From PLanc-01 sp035342095 (GTDB lineage: Bacteria; Planctomycetota; Phycisphaerae; Sedimentisphaerales; Anaerobacaceae): a DNA stretch of 64,000 nt. Of this stretch, positions 27,770 to 37,604 are shown one piece after another (position 1 is the stretch's first letter; every line of letters starts with the position of its first letter). The stretch is taken from contig DAOQWL010000018.1 of assembly GCA_035342095.1 (NCBI GenBank), forward strand, positions 1 through 64,000. Reading direction: 5' to 3'. The notes beneath the pieces were generated by a model. That model had not been told where the DNA came from, did no database searches, and saw only the letters and a list, made by a program, of their open reading frames with translations. The position numbers were made by a program, and so were the translations under genes.

Positions 27770-28891
27770 TCACTGAACCCGGCCGTCCCGTTGGCGCCGC
27801 AGGAAAGCAAAAAGGCGATTCCACTGGTCCGCGGCGCACTCCATCGAAAGATGCTGCTGCGCCAATTCGATGTTCCGTTGTCGGGCGCTGGGCTCCATCG
27901 AGGCAAACTCGCGAAAACTCAGGGTGGCGATGGAATCCGTGTCCCCGACTTCGATTCCCAGTTCTTTCAGCATCGCGTACGTGGTCGTTTCCGGTCGCAG
28001 GAACACCTTCTTGCCCTGAAAGAGCATGTAGTTCAGATTGAACAGGCCCTGTTGGCGGGAATGGTTGAACACCAGGATGTCGATCGAATCGAGAAACGCT
28101 GCATACTGCTCCTTCGGCATCAGCTCCATCATCGGCTTGAACCGGTCGCCGAGGACCTCGCGCCCTCGTTCCACGACCTGGGTCGCATACGCCGGATCTC
28201 CCTCCGCGTAGCTGAGCGGGCACCAGATCTCCATATTCTCTTGTCGGTGCGGCGCCAGGGCCTCCAGCACCGGCACATGCCGGTTGGTCGGAGCCGCGGA
28301 GTTGCCGACCAGCACTCTCAGAGGGCGCTCCGCCGACGCGGGATCGAACCACTGAGAGGGAGTCTTCTGCTGCAGGAGCGAATGCAGCGAGTAGGAGACC
28401 CTGAAGTAGTTGCCGGCACATCCGAGACTGGCCGCAATCAGATCATAGTCGCCGGGGACAAGGGTGCAAATCGCACGGAGCCTTCTGGCCACGACGCCTC
28501 GTTTCCACCGCCGCAGTCGTTGCCTCAGTCCGCGAGGACGAAGGAAGCCGTCATAATGGAAGTCCCCGCCCCAGGCCACCCACGCCGCTTGCCTGCACAG
28601 CCGGGGTCTCCGAAAGAGAAAATCCCACAGGCGCCCATGGAGGATGCTGTGCAGCACGAGACTGTCGCGCCGGTCCATGGCACCGACAATCGAGGCGAGA
28701 TCCTGCGGGGACCTCAGGAACACGATCTTGGCGCCCTTCTCCAGACACGATTCGTACTTGCGTTCGTTCTGGACGTCCGTGCAGAAGATGAGGAACTGCG
28801 AATCGGCGCCGCCATCGGTGTGTTCCTTCAGGAGCACGATGATCGCAGGAACCAGATGCTCACAGTTCCCAGGCAGCACGTGATAGATCAT
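27770..28891 (-). CDS. Glycosyltransferase family 56-like protein (WecF/TDP-Fuc4NAc transferase family)
   Basis: A 373-residue protein that resembles WecF: it begins MIYHVLPGNCEHLVPAII, has LHSILHGRLWDFLF and VAWGGDFHYD, then LVGNSAAPTNRHVPVLEAL and NHSRQQGLFNLNYML, which match the conserved GNS...N.H and RQQG blocks of the family. WecF adds 4-acetamido-fucose to a lipid-linked disaccharide in enterobacterial common antigen. An amino-deoxy sugar as substrate would agree with the DegT aminotransferase two genes upstream. GAGAGG lies before the start. Confidence in the family is good; the actual sugar is inferred. Confidence 0.82.
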   Translation of the reverse strand: MIYHVLPGNCEHLVPAIIVLLKEHTDGGADSQFLIFCTDVQNERKYESCLEKGAKIVFLRSPQDLASIVGAMDRRDSLVLHSILHGRLWDFLFRRPRLCRQAAWVAWGGDFHYDGFLRPRGLRQRLRRWKRGVVARRLRAICTLVPGDYDLIAASLGCAGNYFRVSYSLHSLLQQKTPSQWFDPASAERPLRVLVGNSAAPTNRHVPVLEALAPHRQENMEIWCPLSYAEGDPAYATQVVERGREVLGDRFKPMMELMPKEQYAAFLDSIDILVFNHSRQQGLFNLNYMLFQGKKVFLRPETTTYAMLKELGIEVGDTDSIATLSFREFASMEPSARQRNIELAQQHLSMECAADQWNRLFAFLRRQRDGRVQ

Positions 28892-28933
28892 CTATGGCAC
28901 AACCTCTCGATTCCGGCGGGACGGTCCGTGCGC

Positions 28934-30397
28934 TCATGCCTTGATTGCGGGCCGGAAGGACATCCTCTCGGCCACGAGACGCCAGCCCTCGCCCAGGGCG
29001 GGCAGTCGGAACAACCCGCACAACAGCAGGTACGCGGCAAATCCGCAGACAACCTGAACTGCCAGCAACAACATCTTGTTCGGAAGGCCCACGTACTGCA
29101 GGGCATATGCGCCCAGGCCGGCCACGGCGGCAGCGAGGAAGTACCCCGCAGTATCTCGCAACTGACTCCAGGCGGGATAGCCGAGCAGCTTCCCGCTGTA
29201 GTAGCTGTTCAGAAAGTACGAAATGACACAGGCGAGAAGCTGCCCGACGATGATCGCCGTGATGCCCCAGCGCCAGCTCACGATCACGTTGCAGACGGTG
29301 AGTGCTTTCTTGAGCACTTCGAGACGCAGGAACAGATCCGATCGGCCCTTGGCCATCAGGACATTCAGATTCAACGCGTGCAGCGGAAGGAATATGCCTT
29401 GAAGGCATAACAACTGCAGGTATCCCACGCAGGGGAGCCACTTCGCGGTGATCAACACTTCCACCAAGGGCGACGCCGCCGCGGCCAGGATGACCATCAG
29501 CGGCGTATTAACGAAAACCAGCAGACAGAGGACCTTCTGCAATCCGCTCTTGAGCCTCACGAGATCGTCCTGAATCGCCGAGAACACCGGCAAACTCACC
29601 TGCGTAGCCATCGCGACCACGGTCCGGGAGGGGAAGTCCACCAGATGCTGGGCACGAGTGTAGAAGCCCAAGTCGGCAGGACGAAAGAGCTTGCCGATCA
29701 CGGGATAGTAGATGTTCTCGAACACTCCGTTCAGCAGATTCGACGCGAGCATCCGGGATCCAAAGGTGAACATCTGCCTCAGGGCGTGGAAACTGAAGAC
29801 CAGACTGGGTCGCCAGCGGTTGAACACCCACAGCAACACGACGTTCAGCAGCGTCATGGAGATCTGCTGCCCGACGAGACTCCACACGCCGAACCCGCTG
29901 TAGGCCATGATCACGCCCAGCGTGCCGGAACACAGCACCGAGACCAGGCTGACCTTGGCCTGGATCTTGAAGGCAATCGCACGGGTCAGCATGGCGGTCT
30001 GGACGACGCCGAAGGAGCCGATCACGAGCAAGAGCGACATTGCCCGCGTCAAAGGCGTCAGAATCGGCTCATCATAGAATGCAGCGATCCATGGGGCCGC
30101 CAGACACAACAGCCCCGCCAACGCCAAGCCGATGATCAAGTTGAAGTAGAAGACGGAACTGGTGTCCGCCTGAGTGACCTCCTTCTTCTGGATGAGGGCC
30201 ACGCCGAAGCCGCTCTGCAGGAAGACCTGCCCCACGGCCATGAAGATCGTCAGCATCCCGATCAGCCCGAATTCGGCGGGCAAGAGCACGCGGGCCAGGA
30301 TGATGCCGATCACGACCTGCACCATTCGGCTGCCAGCCGCATTGACGAAGCTCCACAGAGCCCCTCGTTCGGCTTTCTTCCGCAGAGACTCGGTCAT
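28934..30397 (-). CDS. wzx: Wzx-like lipid-linked oligosaccharide flippase
   Basis: A 487-residue membrane protein with about 12-14 helices, of the polysaccharide-synthesis branch of the MOP superfamily. The N-terminus ALWSFVNAAGSRMVQVVIGIILARVL and the LPAEFGLIGMLTIF segment are typical of WzxC/RfbX proteins. It carries finished repeat units on undecaprenyl pyrophosphate to the periplasm for polymerisation by the Wzy-like protein. Its ATG overlaps the stop of the aminotransferase gene in an ATGA. With the Wzz and Wzy-like genes this defines a Wzy-dependent pathway. Confidence 0.92.
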   Translation of the reverse strand: MTESLRKKAERGALWSFVNAAGSRMVQVVIGIILARVLLPAEFGLIGMLTIFMAVGQVFLQSGFGVALIQKKEVTQADTSSVFYFNLIIGLALAGLLCLAAPWIAAFYDEPILTPLTRAMSLLLVIGSFGVVQTAMLTRAIAFKIQAKVSLVSVLCSGTLGVIMAYSGFGVWSLVGQQISMTLLNVVLLWVFNRWRPSLVFSFHALRQMFTFGSRMLASNLLNGVFENIYYPVIGKLFRPADLGFYTRAQHLVDFPSRTVVAMATQVSLPVFSAIQDDLVRLKSGLQKVLCLLVFVNTPLMVILAAAASPLVEVLITAKWLPCVGYLQLLCLQGIFLPLHALNLNVLMAKGRSDLFLRLEVLKKALTVCNVIVSWRWGITAIIVGQLLACVISYFLNSYYSGKLLGYPAWSQLRDTAGYFLAAAVAGLGAYALQYVGLPNKMLLLAVQVVCGFAAYLLLCGLFRLPALGEGWRLVAERMSFRPAIKA

Positions 30398-31545
30398 CGT
30401 GAACCGCCAGTTCGGCGGGCGGTCCCCCCCACGTGACGAATGATCTCACAGATTCGCTCCACGTCGCCCAGGGCCAGATCCGAGTAGATGGGCAGCGTCA
30501 GGATTCTGGCGGCAGCCGACCGGGCAACCGTCAGCGGATCGTTCACCGGAACGGAGCGATAACAGGCGAAATCGCAGACCACGGGGTAGAAGTAACGACG
30601 TGAGAAGACGTTGTACTTCTTCAACTCCTCGTAGAGACTGTCCCGGGACAAGCCGAAATGCTCCGCGTCCACCTCGATCGGCATGTAGGCGTAGTTGTAG
30701 GTCACGTCCGCCGCCAACGGCGGGACGAGATGAATGCCGGGCCCATCCGCCAACAGGTGACGGTATCGCTCGTACAACTGTCTGCGTTTCTCGATGATCG
30801 TCGGCATCTCGTCCAGGATCAATTCGCCCATGAGGGCCTGGAACTCGTTCATCTTGGCGTTGGTCCCAGGCGTCACAACCTCGACCTCGTTCTCAAAACC
30901 GAAGTTCTTCAGGTAGTCGAAGGTCTTCGTGAGTCTCGGGTTCTGGAAGGCCAGCAGGCCGCCTTCAATCGAGTGGTACAGCTTCGTCGCATGGAAGCTG
31001 AACATGCTCAGGTCGCCGTAGTGGGCGATCGGCTTGCCGGCGACGCGGACGCCGAACGCATGGGCGGCGTCATAGATCAGGAGCAGGCCATGCCGACGGG
31101 CAATGTCGGCCAGGGCATCGAGCTTGCACGGATGACCGTAGACGTGCACGGGAAGGATCGCCGTCGTCCAGGGGGTGATTGCCGCCTCCACCTTCTCCGG
31201 ATCCAATGTGTAGTAGTCGGGCTCGATGTCGACGAACACCGGGCGGACTCTGTTCCAGGACATCGCATGGGCCGTGGCAACGAAGGTGAACGGAGTCGTG
31301 ATGACTTCTCCGGACACTCGCATGCCCTGCAACCCGATCTGAAGCGCCAACGTGCCGTTGCTGAAGAGGCACACGCTGTCCAGTTCCATGTACTCGCAGA
31401 GCCTCTTCGCATACCGCTGGACAATCGGACCATTGTTGGTGAGCCACCGGTTGTTCCAGATCTCCTTCAGCCGCTCACAGAATACATCGAGCCGAGGCAG
31501 AACCGGTTGCGTCACATAGATGGGTTTCTCAAAGCGTTCGATCAC
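30394..31545 (-). CDS. DegT/DnrJ/EryC1/StrS-family PLP-dependent sugar aminotransferase
   Basis: A 383-residue enzyme that makes an amino sugar from a keto-sugar nucleotide using glutamate and PLP. The PLP lysine lies in SFHATKLYHSIEGG. FVDIEPDYYTLDPEKVEAAI, VHVYGHPC and IYDAAHAFG are family signatures, and the early RWLTNNGP motif is shared with the FdtB/VioA branch. The start is a GTG at 31545 with AAGGA upstream. Its stop overlaps the flippase start. The product sugar is probably a 3- or 4-amino-dideoxyhexose, which would suit the WecF-like transferase. Confidence 0.93.
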   Translation of the reverse strand: MIERFEKPIYVTQPVLPRLDVFCERLKEIWNNRWLTNNGPIVQRYAKRLCEYMELDSVCLFSNGTLALQIGLQGMRVSGEVITTPFTFVATAHAMSWNRVRPVFVDIEPDYYTLDPEKVEAAITPWTTAILPVHVYGHPCKLDALADIARRHGLLLIYDAAHAFGVRVAGKPIAHYGDLSMFSFHATKLYHSIEGGLLAFQNPRLTKTFDYLKNFGFENEVEVVTPGTNAKMNEFQALMGELILDEMPTIIEKRRQLYERYRHLLADGPGIHLVPPLAADVTYNYAYMPIEVDAEHFGLSRDSLYEELKKYNVFSRRYFYPVVCDFACYRSVPVNDPLTVARSAAARILTLPIYSDLALGDVERICEIIRHVGGTARRTGGSR

Positions 31546-31767
31546 GTGCTCACGGTCCTTTCGTCAGCTCTGTGGAGGTTGTCGCGTGAAGCCTGCCTTC
31601 GTGTCGCGAGGTGAACACATGTTGCCGGTCGTCGCGACCGCGATGGATGATCCTCGTCTCGCAGCGGTCGAACAGGGCAGACTCCGTCCCCGTCGGCGAC
31701 ATGGGACAGGTAGACACAATCCTTTGTCAGCACTACAGTTACGTCACTTCAGTGTTCGAGAGGGCGA

Positions 31768-32553
31768 CTAGCGTCCGCCCTGGGACGTTCCTGCCGTCTG
31801 GTTCGCATCCGCCAGGATATCGGCTACGGCGACACGCCCTTCCGGATCCGGGAGGAAACGGAGGATGATGTCCGCCAACTGTGACGCCAAGGCTCGAGCC
31901 GGAGACTCGGTATTGAACGAACTGATCTGAACCTGGGCGACATATCGAGCGAGATCCCCATCCAGATTCGGCCTGCGGTCAAACAGACTGGAGAAGTCGT
32001 TCTCGCTCAGCGTGATCCGGCCGTTGAGAACGTAGAAATTCAGCACATACACCTGCAGAAAGTCGGGGGGCTTCCTGTGAAAGCTGTGAATCAGGCATTC
32101 GATCTTCCTGCCGGACTGGGTGGTGAAGTCCGACTGCATTGTGCCGTCCCATTCGTACCCGCTTCCGGGATAGCAGATCTGCGGCCTGTGTCCGAGTATG
32201 CCGGACGGGCGAGTCGAGCAGTAGACCACGTAGGCATCGGCGAGAAGCCGCTCGGTCTTGTTGACGTACCTGCGACTCACGTAGTCATCTGCGAAATTGG
32301 TCTTCATGTACTCTTCGGTGGCCGCCTCGATCTTCAGATCCTCACCGATCCAGCCACCGATCTGACGAGGCATGCTGCTCAGAGGGACTGGCAAACTGAC
32401 ATTGATATCGGACCGTTTTCCCCAAGCCGAGGCAGCGACTCGATAGGCCACGCCGGCCACGAGCAGCAACACCACGCTGACGAGGGCCGCCACAGGAACG
32501 GAGACGACCCCCCTCACGCGGAACTTCAGCGAATCACTCCCTCGCAAGCACAT
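31768..32553 (-). CDS. epsI: EpsI-family exosortase-associated protein
   Basis: About 261 residues. I place the start at the ATG at 32553 (MCLRGSDSLK), which is followed by basic residues and then a membrane helix (VAALVSVVLLLVAGVAYRVA). The periplasmic domain has the EpsI pattern: MPRQIGGWIGEDL, a YRRY-like VSRRYVN, CSTRPSGILGHRPQICYPGSGY and IHSFHRKPPDF. EpsI domains are found only with exosortases, either fused to them or encoded next to them. Here it opens the locus, about 20 kb upstream of the exosortase, with the glycan genes in between. It is separated from the aminotransferase gene by 222 bases. Confidence 0.9.
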   Translation of the reverse strand: MCLRGSDSLKFRVRGVVSVPVAALVSVVLLLVAGVAYRVAASAWGKRSDINVSLPVPLSSMPRQIGGWIGEDLKIEAATEEYMKTNFADDYVSRRYVNKTERLLADAYVVYCSTRPSGILGHRPQICYPGSGYEWDGTMQSDFTTQSGRKIECLIHSFHRKPPDFLQVYVLNFYVLNGRITLSENDFSSLFDRRPNLDGDLARYVAQVQISSFNTESPARALASQLADIILRFLPDPEGRVAVADILADANQTAGTSQGGR

Positions 32554-33104
32554 GATCGATACCCCCGCCGAAGGAATACGCCAATATGGATACCCCTGGA
32601 GTAGTATTCTGTTTTTCCATATCACCCATAACCAGACCGAATCCCGAAGGTGGCCCGCCCCCGAACGCCCGATGTGTCAAACCATTGCCGTCCGGCGATC
32701 TGAAAGCAGCACTTCGCAACACTTCAGGGCTATTATCGGTGGGCCATTCGTGCAACTCAAGCCAAAAACGGAATCGGGATCAGCCGACGATGGGTCTCCT
32801 CTGGCGGCGGCACGCCAGAAGCTGGCCCGCGTCCGAGAACACGACATGCCGAGCGTTTCAATCCGCCTTGCCAGGTCCGCGATGGGAGCTTCCACCACTG
32901 CCTCGTGCGTGCAACCATCGACGCGTAGAACCGATTCCCGAGGACCCGTCGCCCACACCGCACAAGACCCGGCCGGGAGAATCCGCCAATAGATTTGTTT
33001 ACACAACCGGTTGTTTGCTACAATTTGCTCAAAGGTACTTATTCTGGCTCCCGATGCACCGCGCAACTCGGCACAGGATGGCAGACGGAGTCCTGGGGGA
33101 TTCT
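32554..33104. other. Divergent regulatory region between the EPS locus and the surface-protein gene
   Basis: About 550 bases separate the epsI start (minus) from the start of the large secreted protein (plus). Open frames run through it on both strands but have no start signals, no domain similarity and no consistent codon pattern, so I treat it as non-coding. The plus-strand promoter is at 32995-33024. The minus-strand promoter for the EPS locus should also lie here, but I could not pick one with confidence. Confidence 0.55.
32995..33024 (+). promoter_or_regulatory. Sigma70-like promoter with a 12-bp palindrome in the spacer
   Basis: TTGTTT (32995-33000) and TACAAT (33019-33024) are separated by 18 bases; TTTACA at 32998 with a 15-base spacer is the other reading. 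The spacer contains the perfect palindrome ACAACCGGTTGT (33003-33014), placed where a repressor would block the polymerase. The start codon of the surface-protein gene is about 80 bases downstream. Confidence 0.5.
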
Positions 33105-36100
33105 ATGGCACTGTACAGATCACCGACACAGATGAATAACGGCGAGGTTCGCATATCGAGAAAGCACATGCTGCAGATATGCTTTGCTTCTTTGGTCATC
33201 CTGATGGGGGCGATATCCCCCGTCCAAGCGGCGGAGTACTACCTGGACACCGCCAACGGAGATGACAGCAACACGGGCACTGCCAGTCAGCCATGGAAGA
33301 CACTGAGCCGCGTGCAGTCCGCAGCGGCCAGCGGTGATACGATCTTCATCCAACAGGCGGATTTGGCCACCTACGCCGCGGCGTGGCCGCAGCACGTCTC
33401 CTACAAGGCCAAGGCTCTCCAGCAATTCGAGATCACATGGCAGTTCGACGGCTACTACACCGTGGGTAAGTTCGTCACCGGCGATTTCTGGGTGGTGGGC
33501 CCAGTGACAATCGTTGGAATCGACCCCCCGTCGACGCTGGTAGATGACCGTGTCAAGAACGGCTCCATGCTCAATCCTTCGCCACAAGACGCCAAGAAAC
33601 AGGGCTATGACAGTGCGATGCCTCACTGCCCGTACGAAGCATCGCTGAATGTAGCCTTCGGCTTGGGCGTAGAAAAGCCACTGGTCGTTTCGGCACATTC
33701 GTCTCTCGTCTCCACCATCAGTCACGCAGCCTTCGCCACACCCTCTGCGGCCAATCCCGGCGGCGTGCCGCTGAAGCGAGCAGTCGTCCTCACCGTTCTG
33801 CCCTCCGCTGCCGCTTCGGGGAGTTTCCGGCCCCCCTACTGTGGAACCGTGAAGAACATTCAGTTCAACGAGAGCCAACTGAAGTACGAACTCCTGCGAA
33901 ATCTGACCCCGGTCAACAAGGTGCCGTCGATTGCCACATGGGCGGGGCTCATGCAAGGGCCATGGCTCGATCACATCCCGGACTGGGTTGCCAGGTATCA
34001 CCACCCCTCGGACAACATGCCTGCCTACGGTCGAGAGATACACACGAGAATTGGAGTTGCAGCACTGCTGCTCCACTGCAACTACACCCAGGAACAGAAG
34101 AAACCGCTACTCATCAACTTTGTGCAGCTCGGCATCGATCTCTACGGCGTGCTCGCCGACGGCGGGATCAAGAATTGGACGGATGGGGCCGGGCACACGA
34201 TCGGCCGCAAATGGCCCATTCTCTTCGCCGGCCTCATGCTGAACGACCCTGCCATGACGAATATCGGCGAGAAGTCAGGCCGCTACCTCTATGAGGTCGA
34301 AGGGTATGGACCAGGTAACGCCCCTCCGGACTACATCCACTTCGGCGAAGACGACCAGACCTTCTACGTGTCCGCCTTCGACGTCGCCATCACCCACGGT
34401 CCCACTTGGAATCCCGACTATCGAGATGAAGTGAAGACACCCTATGAAGAATCCGATATTGGCTTGCCTGAATGGGGCATCATGCATACCAGGAATCCGG
34501 AGAAGTCCAACAAGTGGCTCGGGACTATCTACCGTGATGTCAGTGGTCCCCCATTTCATGCCACGGCCTTGGCGGCCTTGATCATGGATGCCAAGGCACT
34601 GTGGAACCACGACGCCTACTTCGATTATACCGATCGCTACATGGACTTCACAGCACCGGGCGGGGGGTGGGCAGGTTGGTGGCGCTCCATGGACGATTGG
34701 ACAGAACTGATGTGGGACACCTACCGACAGAACTACGGTCCCATCTGGCCTGAAACCGGCGATGCCAATGCGCCCGTCCTGTCGTACATCGGGAACAAGC
34801 AGGTGGCCCTGGGCGAAACCCTGACGTTCACCGTCAGCGCCACTGACGCCAACGGGGATGCGTTGACCTACACCGCCGCCGGACTCCCCACGGGAGCCAC
34901 GTTCTCGAACCGGACCTTCACATGGACACCGTCCGCCGACAGTATCGGGACCCGTCAGGTGACTTTCACCGTCAGCGACGGATCGACCCAGGACTCCGAG
35001 ACCATTACGATCACAGTGACCCGGTCGAACGATGCGCCGGTTCTCCTCGCCATCGGGAACAAGACCGCCAATGAGAATCAGGCGATCGGCTTCTCGATCA
35101 GCGCCACCGACGCCAACGGCGATGCCATCACCTACTCCGCATCCGGCCTCCCGACCGGGGCCGCGTTCACCGGACAGACTTTTACCTGGACGCCCGGCTA
35201 CGATCAGGCGGGCGACTACAGCGTGACGTTCATAGCCAGCGACGGCCTGGCCCAGGATTCCGAGACCATCACGATCTCGGTCGCCAACGTCAACCGCGCT
35301 CCCGCGCTGGCCGAGATCGGAGATCGTTCGGTCGATCAGGACGACACGTTGTCGTTCACCGTTTCCGCGGTCGACGCCGACGGCGGCACGCCGACGTACT
35401 CCGCCACCGGGCTTCCCTCCGGTGCGAGCTTCTTGGGCCAGAGCTTCACCTGGACCCCTGCGGCCAGTCAGATCGGCTCTTATGACATCACGTTCGTCGC
35501 CAGCGACGGTGAGAGCGCCGATTCCGAGACCATCACAGTCACGGTCGTGAGCACGTCGCCGGATCAGACCCCTCCGACAGTAGCCCGGCAGTCCCCCGCC
35601 GCGGGGACCATCCAGGTCCCGCTGAACAACGTGGTCATGCTCCATGTGACGGACGCCGGAAGAGGCGTGGCCGCCGATTCCGTCCGAATCACCGTCGACG
35701 GCGAACTCGTCTACGAGGGCAACACGACCCTGTACACCGGTGCGTCCGGACGATGCAGCCGGTCCGGCACCAAGAACGACTATGAGTTCATCTACCAGCG
35801 TGACGAGACGTTCGACTTCGACCACACGGTGACCGTGGCGGTGAACGCGACCGACGTCATGGGCAACACGATGTCCGAGGTTTCGTACTCGTTCACGACG
35901 GAGATGCGAGCCTTCGGTGGCAACATCCAGGTCAGCAGAGCCAACGAGGCCACCACTGGAAGCCCCGCGACCGTGGCGGATTCCGACGGGAACATCTGGG
36001 CGGCCTGGCACGCAGGCCCGGAAGGGGCAAGAGACATCTACGTCGCTCAGTTGCCCGCGGGAGAAGAGGCCTTTGAGACGCCCGTGCAGGTCACGACGGA

Positions 36101-37604
36101 CGCCGCCGACCAGTGCAATCCGGACATCACATTGGGCAGCAACGGCACTCTGTATGTCGTCTGGCAGGACAATCGTCGAGGCAACTGGGACGTCTTCGTC
36201 TCCCTCACTTCCGACGGCAGGACCTTCACACGGGCGACCCTCGTCACCGACTCCAACGACAACGAAATCGAGCCGGTCGTGGCGGTCGACAGCGGATCGC
36301 CCGCGCGGGTATACGTCGCGTGGCAGGACGACCGCAGCGGAAACCAGGACATCTACGTCGCGAGTTCAACGAATGCCTTCGCGAGCATCACCACGTCGGC
36401 GGTCACGACGGATGCTGCGGATCAGCTCGCGCCGGACATAGCTGTGGACGCAGGCAATACAGCCTATCTCGTCTGGACGGACAAGCGAAACGGCCTGGCG
36501 GACATCTACGGAGCCTCGTCCGCCAGTTCGTGGGCCAATCGCCCGCTGGTCACCAGCGCCGGCTCCCAGACCGATCCGGCCCTGGCGATCGCGCCGGGCG
36601 GCTCCCTCCTGCACTGGGTGTGGGTGGATAGCGCGTCGGGCGACACGAATATCTGCTACGCCTCGTCCAGCGGCCTGCCCAGCGCCCCGGTGACGGGCGC
36701 CAGCCTGATCGACGACACCTCCGGCGCCGCCCAGAGCGATCCGGCCATCGCCTGCTCCGCCGACGGCAAGGTCTTCGTCTGCTGGCAGGACGCGAGGAAC
36801 ATCGGCGCCTACGGCGCCGACACAGACGTGTACTTCGCGGAAATCGGTTCCGGCGCCGGCAAGACGAACATCCTCATCGGCGACGGGGGCAGCGAGGCCA
36901 ACCAGAGCGAACCGGCCATTGCGGTGACCGCGGTCGGCCAACCCTACGTCATCTGGACGGACGACCGCACCACCGCGACGGAAATCTATTGTGCAGCGAC
37001 GACGTACGTCGATCCCACGCCGCTGCATTCGACCCTGGTCGTCGCGGCAACAGGGGCCACCGTCGGCGCAAACCCCGCGGCAATCAACGATACGGACGAC
37101 GTCTCCATCGTCGTGCCGGCAGGCGCCTGCCCGACGGACCTGCGAATCACCATCTCGAAGATCCTCAATCCGCTCGTCTCGTCGAGCGATTGCCTGGGCA
37201 GCTACGACTTCGGGCCCAGCGGCATCGACTTCGACAAAGCGGTGACGGTGACGATCCCGTACGTGGTCTCGGCCGCAAGCGGTCGAGCCAGCGCCTACTG
37301 GTACGACTCCCTTACCGGCGCATTGAGCCAGCAAGGCATCACCGACATCGAGAACATCACAATCCGCGACGGCTTGTGCGCCCTGCGATTCAAGACGACG
37401 CACTTCACGCCGTACTACGTCGTCGCCGACCACGCCCCAGTCATCGCATCCAGCAGCAATGACGGTGGCGGCGGCTGCTCCCTTTCCCCGCACGCCAACG
37501 GCTCGCCCAGGCACCTGCTGGTCCCGTACGGCCTCGTGGTCGTCGCCACGATCACCCTGCGGCGCAGAGACAAGAGACGAGCAATGAGATGTGTCGAATC
37601 ATGA
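33105..37604 (+). CDS. Large secreted modular surface protein with a Gly4-Cys C-terminal sorting-type tail
   Basis: A 1499-residue protein. The ATG at 33105 has GGGGGA five bases upstream; the open frame before it lacks start signals. A signal peptide (LQICFASLVILMGAISPVQA) is cleaved near residue 42. Residues about 43-100 look like the start of a right-handed-helix enzyme. Residues about 270-550 are rich in helices with GAGHTIGRKWPILFAGLM, like alpha-toroid polysaccharide-active proteins. Three Ig/cadherin-like repeats (about 555-825) follow, each with F-T-W-T-P and DSETITI. A further Ig-like domain comes next. Seven W-x-D-x-R...DIY repeats (about 945-1310) suggest a seven-bladed propeller. 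The tail is GGGGCSL (Cys1458), a short membrane helix and RRRDKRR. It is divergent from the EPS locus and overlaps the protease gene that follows. Confidence 0.88.
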   Translation: MALYRSPTQMNNGEVRISRKHMLQICFASLVILMGAISPVQAAEYYLDTANGDDSNTGTASQPWKTLSRVQSAAASGDTIFIQQADLATYAAAWPQHVSYKAKALQQFEITWQFDGYYTVGKFVTGDFWVVGPVTIVGIDPPSTLVDDRVKNGSMLNPSPQDAKKQGYDSAMPHCPYEASLNVAFGLGVEKPLVVSAHSSLVSTISHAAFATPSAANPGGVPLKRAVVLTVLPSAAASGSFRPPYCGTVKNIQFNESQLKYELLRNLTPVNKVPSIATWAGLMQGPWLDHIPDWVARYHHPSDNMPAYGREIHTRIGVAALLLHCNYTQEQKKPLLINFVQLGIDLYGVLADGGIKNWTDGAGHTIGRKWPILFAGLMLNDPAMTNIGEKSGRYLYEVEGYGPGNAPPDYIHFGEDDQTFYVSAFDVAITHGPTWNPDYRDEVKTPYEESDIGLPEWGIMHTRNPEKSNKWLGTIYRDVSGPPFHATALAALIMDAKALWNHDAYFDYTDRYMDFTAPGGGWAGWWRSMDDWTELMWDTYRQNYGPIWPETGDANAPVLSYIGNKQVALGETLTFTVSATDANGDALTYTAAGLPTGATFSNRTFTWTPSADSIGTRQVTFTVSDGSTQDSETITITVTRSNDAPVLLAIGNKTANENQAIGFSISATDANGDAITYSASGLPTGAAFTGQTFTWTPGYDQAGDYSVTFIASDGLAQDSETITISVANVNRAPALAEIGDRSVDQDDTLSFTVSAVDADGGTPTYSATGLPSGASFLGQSFTWTPAASQIGSYDITFVASDGESADSETITVTVVSTSPDQTPPTVARQSPAAGTIQVPLNNVVMLHVTDAGRGVAADSVRITVDGELVYEGNTTLYTGASGRCSRSGTKNDYEFIYQRDETFDFDHTVTVAVNATDVMGNTMSEVSYSFTTEMRAFGGNIQVSRANEATTGSPATVADSDGNIWAAWHAGPEGARDIYVAQLPAGEEAFETPVQVTTDAADQCNPDITLGSNGTLYVVWQDNRRGNWDVFVSLTSDGRTFTRATLVTDSNDNEIEPVVAVDSGSPARVYVAWQDDRSGNQDIYVASSTNAFASITTSAVTTDAADQLAPDIAVDAGNTAYLVWTDKRNGLADIYGASSASSWANRPLVTSAGSQTDPALAIAPGGSLLHWVWVDSASGDTNICYASSSGLPSAPVTGASLIDDTSGAAQSDPAIACSADGKVFVCWQDARNIGAYGADTDVYFAEIGSGAGKTNILIGDGGSEANQSEPAIAVTAVGQPYVIWTDDRTTATEIYCAATTYVDPTPLHSTLVVAATGATVGANPAAINDTDDVSIVVPAGACPTDLRITISKILNPLVSSSDCLGSYDFGPSGIDFDKAVTVTIPYVVSAASGRASAYWYDSLTGALSQQGITDIENITIRDGLCALRFKTTHFTPYYVVADHAPVIASSSNDGGGGCSLSPHANGSPRHLLVPYGLVVVATITLRRRDKRRAMRCVES

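Noticed and set aside
32586..33104. An N-terminal extension of the surface protein from 32586
   Set aside because: It would run through the promoter at 32995-33024 and place a typical signal peptide nearly 200 residues inside the protein.
34275..36011. A 578-codon minus-strand frame opposite the surface-protein gene
   Set aside because: Composition follows from the repetitive Ig-like domains on the other strand; no own motifs.
37440..37604. Tail of the surface protein as a PEP-CTERM signal for the exosortase
   Set aside because: There is no VPEP-like motif; the Gly4-Cys motif and the coupled CPBP gene point to the other sorting type.
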